From NCBI GenBank assembly GCA_945861685.1, contig CAMAVO010000008.1, positions 1 to 36,902 on the forward strand: a DNA stretch of 36,902 nucleotides. The letters are read 5' to 3'. This document shows, piece after piece, positions 25,192 to 32,756 of this stretch; positions within the stretch are counted from its first letter, which is position 1, and every line of letters starts with the position of its first letter. The stretch is from Chitinophaga pinensis (lineage in GTDB: Bacteria > Bacteroidota > Bacteroidia > SXHM01). A program made the translations under genes and the position numbers. Under the pieces are notes generated by a model that saw only the letters and a list, made by a program, of their open reading frames with translations, was not told the origin of the DNA and did no database searches.

Positions 25192-26463
25192 ATGAACTTT
25201 GTTGAAGAACTGAAATGGCGCGGCATGTTACAGGACATCATGCCCGGAACGGAAGAATTGCTGAATAAGGAAATGGTGAGTGGCTATATCGGCTTTGACC
25301 CAACTTCTGATTCATTGGGCGTTGGCAATCTGGTACAGATAATGATTTTACTGCATTTCCAACGTTGCGGACATAAGCCCATTGCTTTGGTTGGTGGTGC
25401 AACCGGAATGGTGGGTGACCCAAGCGGAAAATCACAAGAAAGAAATCTGCTGAATGAGGAAACATTGAACCACAATCTTTCTTCGCAGAAAAAACAACTC
25501 GAGAAATTTCTTGATTTCAATTGCGGAAAAAACTCAGCAGAGATTGTAAATAACTATGACTGGTTTAAGAATTTTACCTTCCTTGATTTTATCCGTGATG
25601 TGGGTAAGCATATTTCCGTGAACTACATGATGGCGAAAGATTCGGTGCAGTGCAGATTGGAAACCGGAATGTCATTCACAGAGTTTTCTTACCAGTTGGT
25701 GCAGGGTTATGATTTCTATTGGCTCTGGAAAAACAAGGGAATTAAATTGCAGATGGGCGGCAGCGACCAATGGGGAAACATCGTTACCGGAACGGAGTTG
25801 ATACGCAGAAAAGATGCAGGAGAAGCATTTGCGCTTACTACTCCTTTGATTAAAAAAGCAGACGGAACCAAATTCGGAAAAACCGAAAGCGGGAATGTCT
25901 GGCTGGATGCGAAGAAAACATCTGCTTATAAATTTTATCAATTCTGGCTTAATGCCAGCGATTCAGATGTTGCTACATACATCCGTATTTTCTCTTTGAA
26001 AACAAGAGAAGAAGTGGAAGCATTAGAAGCAGAGCACAAAACAGAACCGCATTTGCGCAAATTGCAGAAAGCACTTGCTGATGAAATCACCACTCGTGTT
26101 CATTCTGCTGAGGCTTTACAACGTGCAAAAGAAACTACTGATATTCTTTTCGGAAGTTCTTTTGAAGATTTTAAAAAATTATCAGGAGAGGAAATTGAAG
26201 ATGCTTTTGATGCTGATACAATATTTTCAGTTGATGCAAATTTGTTTGCAGAAGGAATTGATGTAGTGAGTTTGCTTGGAGAAAAAGCTGCGGTATTCCC
26301 TTCAAAAGGAGAAGCGAGGAAAACTATCCAAGGCAACGGAGCAAGCATCAACAAAGAGAAAATTTCGTTAGAGAAAAAGATTACTACAGCTGATTTGCTT
26401 TACAATAAATACCTGTTGGTGCAGAAAGGTAAGAAGAATTATTTTTTGGTGAAGGCAGCGTAG
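25192..26463 (+). CDS. tyrS: Tyrosyl-tRNA synthetase with altered HIGH motif
   Basis: A 423-residue class I synthetase that charges tRNA-Tyr. It has the tyrosine-binding [11 protein letters not shown] (about 32-42), [30 protein letters not shown], the KMSKS-type loop KFGKT (227-231, as [10 protein letters not shown]) and a C-terminal S4-like RNA-binding domain ([20 protein letters not shown]...[17 protein letters not shown]). The HIGH box is GVGN at residues 43-46 (DSLGVGNLV), so both family histidines are missing. Everything else looks intact. The stop codon directly abuts the stop of the convergent gene at 26464. Confidence 0.95.
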   Translation: MNFVEELKWRGMLQDIMPGTEELLNKEMVSGYIGFDPTSDSLGVGNLVQIMILLHFQRCGHKPIALVGGATGMVGDPSGKSQERNLLNEETLNHNLSSQKKQLEKFLDFNCGKNSAEIVNNYDWFKNFTFLDFIRDVGKHISVNYMMAKDSVQCRLETGMSFTEFSYQLVQGYDFYWLWKNKGIKLQMGGSDQWGNIVTGTELIRRKDAGEAFALTTPLIKKADGTKFGKTESGNVWLDAKKTSAYKFYQFWLNASDSDVATYIRIFSLKTREEVEALEAEHKTEPHLRKLQKALADEITTRVHSAEALQRAKETTDILFGSSFEDFKKLSGEEIEDAFDADTIFSVDANLFAEGIDVVSLLGEKAAVFPSKGEARKTIQGNGASINKEKISLEKKITTADLLYNKYLLVQKGKKNYFLVKAA

Positions 26464-27471
26464 TTACTGCACCAATAAGTTACACCCGCGTAAATCAGAG
26501 TTATCAAACCTTCCGCTTACTTCAAAGTTGTTATCGTGGTGAAGCATTCCCAAATCCTGAGTGGCAATAAAGGAGCAGGAATTGATGTTGGCTAAATCTA
26601 TCACATTAATGCCGCCTGTTTTTCCGCGGTCAAGAATTTTAAGTGGATCATTTACATCTCGTATCAACACGTTCATCCATGGAGGACACTGAAAAATTCC
26701 GTTTCCTTTTGAGTATGCCTGTGAAAGTAATTCTGTCATCCCGTATTCGGAATGAATAACGTTAACTCCAAATTTTTCGCAAAGGATTTGATGTAATTCT
26801 TCGCGCAGCAGTTCTTTGCGTTTGCCTTTCATGCCGCCTGTTTCCATGATAATGACCTCACCTGAAAGAGGGGAAGAAATCAGTTCCGCTAAATCGAGCA
26901 AGGCATATGTAACACCGAGTAGAAGTACTTTTTGTCCTTTTGCGAGGAGTGAGTTTAGTTTTTCTGAAAGCTCATTCAGATTGTGAAGATAAAAACCGCT
27001 GTCCGGATTTTTGGTTGCAGCAATTAAATCGTTTGTCATGTAAACCAAGGATGAGCCTTCGCGCTCAAGATAGGAGGGAAGCAGAGCTATCAGACAATAC
27101 TCTTGGATGTTACCGTAAAAAAGCTCAAAACCTTTTCTGAAACTTTCTTCATAAATTGAAATATCGGAAACGTGGTGTTTGCTTTGAACACCTCCTGTTC
27201 CACTACTGGTAAATAGTTTTGATGGAAGCTTCTCGTCCCGATAGCTATCGGGAACGCTCGAAGTGACAATCATATGTGTCTTAAAGAACTCAATCGGTAA
27301 AAACGGAATATCATTTACTGACTTTATTTCGGCAGGATTGATTTTCAGAATATCACAAAATTGCCTGTAAACAAGACAATTTTTGTGTTGTAACTGAAAA
27401 ACCGCTAAAGCAGTCTCTTCAAAGTCGCTCTCGGTTTTTATTGCGAATAGTTTCTCTGTTAGCGTGTTCAA
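26464..27471 (-). CDS. LuxE-like acyl-protein synthetase (PaaK/LuxE family) with repeat-derived insert
   Basis: A 335-residue adenylate-forming enzyme like LuxE, which activates a fatty acid as acyl-AMP. The nucleotide-binding motif is FTSSGTGG (87-94), with IIMETGGMKGKRKEL, VIHSEYGMTELLSQAY (the acyl-adenylate motif) and DLANINSCSFIATQDLG further on. No LuxC or LuxD partner is nearby, so the product is not predicted to be luminescence; related Bacteroidota genes often sit alone. Residues about 70-82 (TSSVPDSYRDEKL) are encoded by a palindromic repeat element in frame. The start is TTG at 27471, because an in-frame TAA lies 9 bases upstream and no ATG precedes the conserved N-terminus. Confidence 0.82.
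   Translation of the reverse strand: MNTLTEKLFAIKTESDFEETALAVFQLQHKNCLVYRQFCDILKINPAEIKSVNDIPFLPIEFFKTHMIVTSSVPDSYRDEKLPSKLFTSSGTGGVQSKHHVSDISIYEESFRKGFELFYGNIQEYCLIALLPSYLEREGSSLVYMTNDLIAATKNPDSGFYLHNLNELSEKLNSLLAKGQKVLLLGVTYALLDLAELISSPLSGEVIIMETGGMKGKRKELLREELHQILCEKFGVNVIHSEYGMTELLSQAYSKGNGIFQCPPWMNVLIRDVNDPLKILDRGKTGGINVIDLANINSCSFIATQDLGMLHHDNNFEVSGRFDNSDLRGCNLLVQ
27225..27267. repeat. Palindromic repeat inside the LuxE-like coding sequence
   Basis: TCCCGATAGCTATCGGGA (27236-27253) is a perfect 18-bp palindrome flanked by CTTCTCG and ACGCTCGAAGTGAC, giving imperfect outer arms. This wording resembles Bacteroidota intergenic repeats of the 'GTCACTTCGAGCG' type. It sits in frame just upstream of the codons for FTSSGTGG. 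Confidence 0.75.
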
Positions 27472-27493
27472 ATCTGTTTAGCGTTAAAATCCT

Positions 27494-27501
27494 TATTTTT
27501 G
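27494..27501 (+). promoter_or_regulatory. -7 box (TATTTTTG) of the lipoprotein gene
   Basis: TATTTTTG fits TAnnTTTG and ends only 4 bases before the ATG at 27506, so transcription would start at or next to the start codon and the mRNA would be nearly leaderless. Confidence 0.4.
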
Positions 27502-27505
27502 CTTT

Positions 27506-28015
27506 ATGAATAAGAATTCAAAAGTAAGTTTATTTGTCTTGTTTCTATTGGTTATAGGTTTCTCTTCTTGTCTGAAGAGGAACGATTTCCCTGATGAACC
27601 TCAGATTGAATACCTTGATTTTGTGAAGTATCAGAATACACAAGGCAAAGATTCAATCGGTGTTTTAAAATTCAAATTTACGGATGGAGATGGTGATATA
27701 GGGCTTGACCAACAGGATACTTTCCCGCCTTTTGATGAAGGAAGTTTGTATTACTATAATTTTTATGTAAAATATTTTGAAAAACAGAATGGTGAATTTG
27801 TAGAAGTTGTGCTTGCACAACCCAATAACTCGCGTATTCCCAATATTACACCCCAAGGACAAAACAAAACGCTTGAGGGCGAAATACAAATAGCGCTTTA
27901 CATCAATAATCCGCTTTCAAATTTTGATACGATAAAATTTGAAGCCTATATTTTTGACCGTACTTTAAATCAAAGTAACACGATTGAAACGCCTGAGATA
28001 GTGGTTGTGAAATAA
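27506..28015 (+). CDS. Hypothetical lipoprotein, 169 residues
   Basis: The N-terminus (VSLFVLFLLVIGFSSC) is a lipoprotein signal peptide with Cys22 as the lipidation site. The rest is beta-rich: IEYLDFVKYQNTQGKDSIGVLKFKFTDGDGDIGLDQQDTFPPFDEGSLYYYNFYVKYFEK, with an acidic DGDGDIGLD loop that could bind calcium. I recognise the overall look of small Bacteroidota lipoproteins but not a named function. Its stop directly abuts the stop of purN on the other strand. It is divergent from the LuxE-like gene. Confidence 0.8.
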   Translation: MNKNSKVSLFVLFLLVIGFSSCLKRNDFPDEPQIEYLDFVKYQNTQGKDSIGVLKFKFTDGDGDIGLDQQDTFPPFDEGSLYYYNFYVKYFEKQNGEFVEVVLAQPNNSRIPNITPQGQNKTLEGEIQIALYINNPLSNFDTIKFEAYIFDRTLNQSNTIETPEIVVVK

Positions 28016-28594
28016 TTACCCCTCTGTTTTTTCCTTAATAAAACGTTCAACTGCTTCGGGAAAATAGTTATGCTCCAGTTCCTGCACCCTTGCAGCCAGC
28101 ATCTCAGCCGTATCATTTTCCAAAACCGGACACTTAGCCTGAAATAAAATTCGCCCTTCATCATAATGTTCATTTACCAAATGAATGGTAATTCCGCTTT
28201 CTGATTTGCCGCTTTCAATAACGGCTTTGTGAACGTTTAAGCCATACATTCCTTTGCCGCCAAAATCAGGCAGCAGCGCAGGGTGGATGTTGATGATTTT
28301 GTTTTCGTATGCTTTTAAAATGTTATCGGGTACTCTTATAAGGAAGCCGGCAAGTACAATGAAATCAATCTTTTCGGCAATTAGTTTTTCAAGGACTGTT
28401 GAAGAATTATAAAACTCTTCTTTTGTGAAATTAATTGCAGGAATACCAGCTTTACGTGCAATTTCCAAAGCCCCCGCTTCTTTGCGATTGCTTACCAATA
28501 GCACAACTGAAATGTCTTTGTTTCCTGAAAAATAGTCAATCAGTCGCTTTGCATTGCTTCCTGTTCCGGAAGCAAAAATTGCCAGTCTCTTCAT
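28016..28594 (-). CDS. purN: Phosphoribosylglycinamide formyltransferase
   Basis: A 192-residue enzyme of purine synthesis that formylates GAR with 10-formyl-THF. It has the phosphate-binding ASGTGSNAKRL near the N-terminus and the catalytic Asn102, His104 (INIHPALLPDFGG) and Asp145 (NEHYDEG), so it looks active. The ATG at 28594 begins MKRLAIFASG; the TTG two codons earlier is less likely. It lies 9 bases downstream of the heavy-metal domain gene on the same strand, probably as a chance operon. Confidence 0.95.
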   Translation of the reverse strand: MKRLAIFASGTGSNAKRLIDYFSGNKDISVVLLVSNRKEAGALEIARKAGIPAINFTKEEFYNSSTVLEKLIAEKIDFIVLAGFLIRVPDNILKAYENKIINIHPALLPDFGGKGMYGLNVHKAVIESGKSESGITIHLVNEHYDEGRILFQAKCPVLENDTAEMLAARVQELEHNYFPEAVERFIKEKTEG

Positions 28595-28603
28595 CTGCAA
28601 AAA

Positions 28604-28945
28604 TCAATGTCCGCCTTTTTTGCAGCACTTAGGAAGTTTATCGTAGGTTTCTTTTTTGGCAGGCACATCATCAGCATCATAGCCAATGTTGGCAATGGCT
28701 TCGCGTATTTTTTCAGGGTTGGTTCTTTTGTCGTAATAAATAACTGTAGCTATCTGGTCATTTGTATTAACGGTAGCTGACTTTATTCCTTTTTCAAAGG
28801 CAAGTGCTTTTTCAATGCGCTCTTTACACTCATCGCATTGGGCAGATGTTTTAATTTTTACTTCGGCAGTTTGTGCTGAAACCGAGAGTGAAAAAATTGA
28901 AATAAACAGAATTAATGGAGTGGTGATTTTTTTAATGATTTTCAT
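28604..28945 (-). CDS. Exported heavy-metal-associated (HMA) domain protein, MerP-like
   Basis: A 113-residue protein with a signal peptide (KKITTPLILFISIFSLSVSAQ) followed by one HMA domain. Cys37 and Cys40 (QCDECKERIEKAL) form the metal site; TVIYYDKRTNPEKIREAIANIGYDADD is the usual second half. The C-terminus ends KCCKKGGH, a second possible copper or zinc ligand group. A role as periplasmic metal chaperone is likely, but no P-type ATPase is nearby. The ATG at 28945 is chosen because it begins the signal peptide and follows the -7 box at 28982-28989. Confidence 0.88.
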   Translation of the reverse strand: MKIIKKITTPLILFISIFSLSVSAQTAEVKIKTSAQCDECKERIEKALAFEKGIKSATVNTNDQIATVIYYDKRTNPEKIREAIANIGYDADDVPAKKETYDKLPKCCKKGGH

Positions 28946-28981
28946 CTTTGATATAAAATTGATTTTGCGTTTTAACAGCAA

Positions 28982-28989
28982 CAAAGATA
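28982..28989 (-). promoter_or_regulatory. -7 box (TATCTTTG) of the HMA-purN transcript
   Basis: The minus strand reads TATCTTTG, 36 bases before the ATG at 28945. It is back to back with a second TATCTTTG on the plus strand at 29000. Confidence 0.55.
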
Positions 28990-28999
28990 CCACTATTCC

Positions 29000-29007
29000 T
29001 ATCTTTG
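29000..29007 (+). promoter_or_regulatory. -7 box (TATCTTTG) of the radical SAM gene
   Basis: TATCTTTG ends 6 bases before the ATG at 29014. The TTG at 29005 is part of this box and is not a likely start. No TTG at the -33 distance was confirmed. Confidence 0.55.
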
Positions 29008-29013
29008 CGCTCC

Positions 29014-30042
29014 ATGTTTGCCGCAAGAGCCAAAGACGGACTAAATTTTTTATCAAAAACCACACCGCGCAGGGCTGTTAATGCTTTGAAAGTGTTGGGC
29101 AGTTACTATTATTCCAAGTATTCAAAAAAACCGGTGCAGCTGGGCTTGCCGATCAGCATTTCTATTGAACCTACTACTTCGTGTAACTTAAGGTGCCCTG
29201 AATGTCCGAGCGGATTGCGTTTTTTTACCCGCCCAACCGGAATGTTGAATCAGGAGTTTTATAAAGATACCATTGACCAGCTCCATCAAGACTTGCTTTA
29301 CCTGATTTTTTATTTTCAGGGCGAGCCTTACCTTAATCCTGCTTTTCTGGATATGGTAAAATATGCTTCTGAAAAGAGAATTTATACTGCTACTTCTACC
29401 AACGCACATTACTTAAATGATGCTAATTCAAAGAAAACAATTGAGAGCGGATTAGACCGCTTAATTATTTCTATTGACGGCACTAGTCAGGAAGTGTATG
29501 AGCAATACAGAATAGGAGGGACGCTGGAGAAAGTGTTGGAAGGAACCAAGAATATTGTGAAGTGGAAGAAAGAACTGAAATCAAAAACGCCTCACATTAT
29601 TTTTCAGTTTCTGGTGGTGAAACCTAACGAACATCAGGTAGAGGATGTGAAAAAACTGGCATTGGAATACGGTGTGGATGAAGTTAAATTCAAGACCGCA
29701 CAGGTGTATGATTATGAAAATGATCCTAATCAGTTGATTCCCTATAACGAAAAATATTCGCGTTACAAAAAGAACAAGAGTGGCTCGTTTGATATTAAAA
29801 ACCCTTTGCTGAACCATTGCTGGAAACTCTGGCACTCATGTGTGATTACCTGGGACGGTTTGGTAGTTCCCTGCTGCTTTGACAAAGACGCCACCCATCA
29901 GTTTGGTGATTTGAAAGAAATGTCGTTTGCGCAACTGTGGCAAAACGAAAAATATCAGAACTTCAGGTCTTCAATTTTAAAGTCGCGGTCAGAGATTGAT
30001 ATTTGTACCAACTGTACAGAAGGTGCAAAAGTTTGGGGATAA
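29014..30042 (+). CDS. Radical SAM / SPASM domain protein
   Basis: A 342-residue enzyme with the radical SAM cluster Cys57, Cys61 and Cys64 (CNLRCPEC) and the SAM-binding FYFQGEPYLNP. The C-terminal region HCWKLWHSCVITWDGLVVPCCFDKDATHQFGDL...DICTNCTEG carries six or more cysteines, the SPASM pattern for auxiliary Fe-S clusters. SPASM proteins modify peptides or sugars; the target is unknown and no small precursor peptide gene is visible beside it. The next gene, an exported TPR-like protein, follows after 57 bases. Confidence 0.88.
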   Translation: MFAARAKDGLNFLSKTTPRRAVNALKVLGSYYYSKYSKKPVQLGLPISISIEPTTSCNLRCPECPSGLRFFTRPTGMLNQEFYKDTIDQLHQDLLYLIFYFQGEPYLNPAFLDMVKYASEKRIYTATSTNAHYLNDANSKKTIESGLDRLIISIDGTSQEVYEQYRIGGTLEKVLEGTKNIVKWKKELKSKTPHIIFQFLVVKPNEHQVEDVKKLALEYGVDEVKFKTAQVYDYENDPNQLIPYNEKYSRYKKNKSGSFDIKNPLLNHCWKLWHSCVITWDGLVVPCCFDKDATHQFGDLKEMSFAQLWQNEKYQNFRSSILKSRSEIDICTNCTEGAKVWG

Positions 30043-30099
30043 ACCTTATAATATTTTTCGTATTCTTGCGTTAATTATTCAAAATAAATCTCTGTTTTT

Positions 30100-30921
30100 T
30101 TGAAACTGATCCAAACCAAAAACAAATTTCTTTTTTCCTGGCTGTTTGTAGTTCTATTTAAAGGTTTCGGATTTTGCTGTGTTGCATTTCCTGGTCATGC
30201 TGTTGCGCAGGATTTACTTTCGGAAGGTAAAAAGTATTATGAAAAAAGAGCAGAGGGCGCTACGGGTTTAATAGCCAAACCCGAAAACATTAACACCGCT
30301 ATTGCTGATCTTGAAAAGGCATATGCAATGGGAACTAATCTTGAAGAAACAGGAGCATATCTGATTAAATGCTACAACTATAAAGGTCGTTTCGTTTGTT
30401 CAAGTAACGCAGATAAAAAAGCAGTGTTTGAGAAAGGAAAATTTTTGGGAGAAGCGTTATTGAAAAAATATCCGAATTCAGCATCTGTTTTATATGAATA
30501 TATATGTGTACTGGGTTTATGGGCAAATGAAATTGGTGCTTTAAAAGCAGGTTGGGATGGGGTAATAGGAAAAATGAAAAGCAATACAGAGAAACTAATT
30601 GCAGTTGACCGTACTTATTCATTTTGCGCAGGCGAACGAATACTTGGGTTGCTCTATTTGAAAGCACCTTATATTCCTTTAGTGCTTACCTGGCCGGATA
30701 ATGAAGATGCTCTTTTCTATCTTGAGAAATCTGTTAAGTGCTACCCTGCTGATTTTGGAAACGTTTTTTATTATGCTGAAGTTTTACATAAGAATAAACA
30801 AGTAGAAAAGGCTAAAGAATATATGAAGAAGGTTATTGGCATGACTCCCAGGGCGGAATTATTTCTTGAAGATCTGAAGTTTAAAAAAGATGCAGAGAAA
30901 ATTCTGCTCGAGTGGGATTAA
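30100..30921 (+). CDS. Exported TPR-like protein of unknown function
   Basis: A 273-residue protein with a long hydrophobic signal segment (FLFSWLFVVLFKGFGFCCVAFPGHAVAQ) followed by helical repeats (INTAIADLEKAYAMGTN..., KKAVFEKGKFLGEALLKKYPNSASVLYEYICVLGLWANEIG, NEDALFYLEKSVKCYPADFGNVFYYAEVLHKNKQVEKAKEYMKKVIG), like the TPR solute-handling proteins of TRAP-T type. A function cannot be set. The start is TTG at 30100: an in-frame TAA lies at 30085-30087 and no ATG precedes the signal peptide. Confidence 0.75.
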   Translation: MKLIQTKNKFLFSWLFVVLFKGFGFCCVAFPGHAVAQDLLSEGKKYYEKRAEGATGLIAKPENINTAIADLEKAYAMGTNLEETGAYLIKCYNYKGRFVCSSNADKKAVFEKGKFLGEALLKKYPNSASVLYEYICVLGLWANEIGALKAGWDGVIGKMKSNTEKLIAVDRTYSFCAGERILGLLYLKAPYIPLVLTWPDNEDALFYLEKSVKCYPADFGNVFYYAEVLHKNKQVEKAKEYMKKVIGMTPRAELFLEDLKFKKDAEKILLEWD

Positions 30922-30963
30922 TCCGCTAATTTTCATCCACAAATTCCACTGATTAGTATCACG
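30922..30963. repeat. Possible dispersed repeat after the TPR-like gene
   Basis: TCCGCTAATTTTCATCCAC and what follows to 30963 resembles 'CCGTG/ATCCGC' repeats known from intergenic regions of environmental bacteria. CTAAT and ATTAG can pair across it. Copy number cannot be tested here. Confidence 0.35.
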
Positions 30964-30984
30964 TTTTTTGTTAAACAATTTATC

Positions 30985-30992
30985 TATGTTTG
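30985..30992 (+). promoter_or_regulatory. -7 box (TATGTTTG) of the FkbM methyltransferase gene
   Basis: An exact TAnnTTTG match 28 bases before the ATG at 31021. A TTG at 30968-30970 is only 14 bases upstream, shorter than usual. Confidence 0.5.
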
Positions 30993-31020
30993 TCGCTGCA
31001 AAAACACCTGAAAGAATATA

Positions 31021-31818
31021 ATGATAACGACCAAACTGATTGACGGAACCGAAATTTTCTGTCTTCGCAAACCCGAATCCAAAATGCTTGACCATCACGT
31101 TGAAGGCTATATGCAACACGGCATTTCCATTAACGATGGTGATGTGGTTTTTGATGTGGGTGCCAACATAGGTGTGTTTGGTGTGCGTGCAGTTCAAAAA
31201 TTCAGCAACGTAAAAGTGTTTGCGTTTGAGCCCATTCCCGAAATTTATGAGGTGCTGAAAACAAACGCTGAGAAGTTTGGCAAAGGAAGATTCTTTGCGC
31301 TGAAATACGGTGCTTCGGATGCAAACGGAACAACATCGTTTTCTTATTTTCCGAATACACCTGCGCTTTCTACTTCGCATCCCGAAATGTGGGACGAAAA
31401 CCCCGATGCATTTGAAAACGCAGTGAAGGGCAGCATGAAAAACGCACCGGCCGATATGCAGTGGATGAAATGGCTGCCTACCTCGCTTGCCGGACTGGTT
31501 GCCCGCTTTTTGCGCAGCGGAAAACAAATGATTACCTGCGAGCTGCGCACCATTTCTTCGGTGATTGAAGAATACAAGATTGAGAAAATTGATTTGTTGA
31601 AAATTGATTGTGAGGGTGCCGAACTTTCTGCTATTAAAGGAATAAATGAAGAGGACTGGAAAAAGATTAACAAAGTAGTAGTAGAAGTGCATGACATGGA
31701 AAATCGCGTTGAGTTTATTTCGGATTTATTGCGCAGACATGGACTGACTAAAATTGTGAAAGAAAAAGAAAAGGCGCTGGAAGAAACCGCGCTTTACAAT
31801 GTTTATGCTACGCGCTAA
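31021..31818 (+). CDS. FkbM family SAM-dependent methyltransferase
   Basis: A 265-residue methyltransferase. It has the SAM-binding motif VFDVGANIGVFGV (about 43-55), the acidic strand VFAFEPIPEIYEVL, and the FkbM signature IDLLKIDCEGAELSAIKG near residue 185. FkbM-type enzymes O-methylate sugars or polyketides; the acceptor here is unknown. The next gene starts at the base right after its stop, so the two are almost certainly cotranscribed, and both may modify lipids or glycans. Confidence 0.9.
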   Translation: MITTKLIDGTEIFCLRKPESKMLDHHVEGYMQHGISINDGDVVFDVGANIGVFGVRAVQKFSNVKVFAFEPIPEIYEVLKTNAEKFGKGRFFALKYGASDANGTTSFSYFPNTPALSTSHPEMWDENPDAFENAVKGSMKNAPADMQWMKWLPTSLAGLVARFLRSGKQMITCELRTISSVIEEYKIEKIDLLKIDCEGAELSAIKGINEEDWKKINKVVVEVHDMENRVEFISDLLRRHGLTKIVKEKEKALEETALYNVYATR

Positions 31819-32520
31819 GTGACCAATACAGACATTATACTAATCACCTTGGGTGTTCTGCTTGCCGGAAACATCATTGCATTAGTGTATTCGTGGCTGG
31901 TACTTTATACCGATGTGTTTAAAAAGTATCGTCTTCAGGAAAAACCATATAAGCCAGGCATTTTCTTTCAACGTTTGCCGCTTATTTTATTGAACCTTGC
32001 TATTCTTGCTGCTGTTACTGCGTTATCGATGTATTTTTTTGCCGATATAATTTTTGAAACTTCGGTGCCCGTGTGGTGGTTAATTCCGGTGCAGGTTATT
32101 TTTATTTTTGTTATTGACGATGCGTGGTTTTATTTTGCCCACCGCCTTATGCACGAGAATAAATTTCTCTTACGCAAAATTCACAGCATCCATCACCAGG
32201 CTATAACACCGTTTCCGTTGGAGTATATTTATGTGCATCCGCTGGAGTGGATGATCGGCAGCGTGGGTTCGTTCCTTGGTATTGGTGCACTGCTGCTGAT
32301 TATGCCTGTTAACTTTTATGCTTTTCTGGTGTATGGTGTTATCCGCAACCTGCACGAGGTGGAGATTCATTCTGATTTGCGTTCGCCCATTGCCAAATAC
32401 ATTCCTTTTCTTAATCCAACAGAGAACCATGATTTGCATCACGCTAAAGTGAAAGGCAATTATGCTTCTATGTTTACTATCTGGGACAGGGTGTTTGGTT
32501 CGGTGCTTAAGAAGGATTGA
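31819..32520 (+). CDS. Fatty acid hydroxylase / sterol desaturase family membrane protein
   Basis: A 233-residue integral membrane di-iron oxygenase. The histidine boxes are HRLMH (108-112), HSIHH (122-126) and HDLHH (204-208), plus His179 and His184 between the second and third, so the metal site looks complete. Hydrophobic segments precede and separate the boxes (for example LPLILLNLAILAAVTALSMYFF and WWLIPVQVIFIFVID). Family members hydroxylate or desaturate lipids. GTG at 31819 is the start, directly after the stop of the methyltransferase gene. Confidence 0.9.
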   Translation: MTNTDIILITLGVLLAGNIIALVYSWLVLYTDVFKKYRLQEKPYKPGIFFQRLPLILLNLAILAAVTALSMYFFADIIFETSVPVWWLIPVQVIFIFVIDDAWFYFAHRLMHENKFLLRKIHSIHHQAITPFPLEYIYVHPLEWMIGSVGSFLGIGALLLIMPVNFYAFLVYGVIRNLHEVEIHSDLRSPIAKYIPFLNPTENHDLHHAKVKGNYASMFTIWDRVFGSVLKKD

Positions 32521-32547
32521 TTTTTCTCTTTTTTACGAATTACAACA

Positions 32548-32671
32548 AATACTCTCCCCATTCAATACAAATAATCAGTATTGTTTGCGAGTATTCTGGT
32601 AAAGGGTTCTATCCGGTTACATAGGGTAACTTAAAACACTTTTCTTGCCACCAGAAAAGATTGTAAGCCGG
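32548..32671. repeat. Cluster of nested inverted repeats before the sensor kinase gene
   Basis: AATACTC (32548-32554) pairs with GAGTATT (32589-32595), enclosing CAATAC (32563-32568) and GTATTG (32578-32583). Downstream, CCGGTTACA (32613-32621) pairs with TGTAAGCCGG (32662-32671) with one bulged G, enclosing a CTTTTCT/AGAAAAG hairpin (32639-32659). TTCTGGT (32594-32600) could alternatively pair with ACCAGAA (32650-32656). The gap 32521-32756 holds no gene and is otherwise AT-rich. Confidence 0.55.
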
Positions 32672-32744
32672 TTTTGTACATCAAAATAAACCAGTGTGCT
32701 GAAGCCAGCCATAAAGAATAACAACTAAAATTTAAACAGGCTCT

Positions 32745-32752
32745 TACCTTTG
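32745..32752 (+). promoter_or_regulatory. -7 box (TACCTTTG) of the sensor kinase gene
   Basis: An exact TAnnTTTG match ending 4 bases before the GTG at 32757, so the leader would be very short. No TTG was found at -33. Confidence 0.45.
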
Positions 32753-32756
32753 CCGC

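Noticed and set aside
26464-27471. Bioluminescence (lux) operon
   Set aside because: The LuxE-like gene stands alone without luxAB, luxC or luxD; the neighbours are tyrS and a lipoprotein gene.
30859-31692. 277-residue minus-strand open frame opposite the FkbM gene
   Set aside because: Its composition (Cys-, His- and Phe-rich without domains) is that of an antisense shadow of the methyltransferase gene.
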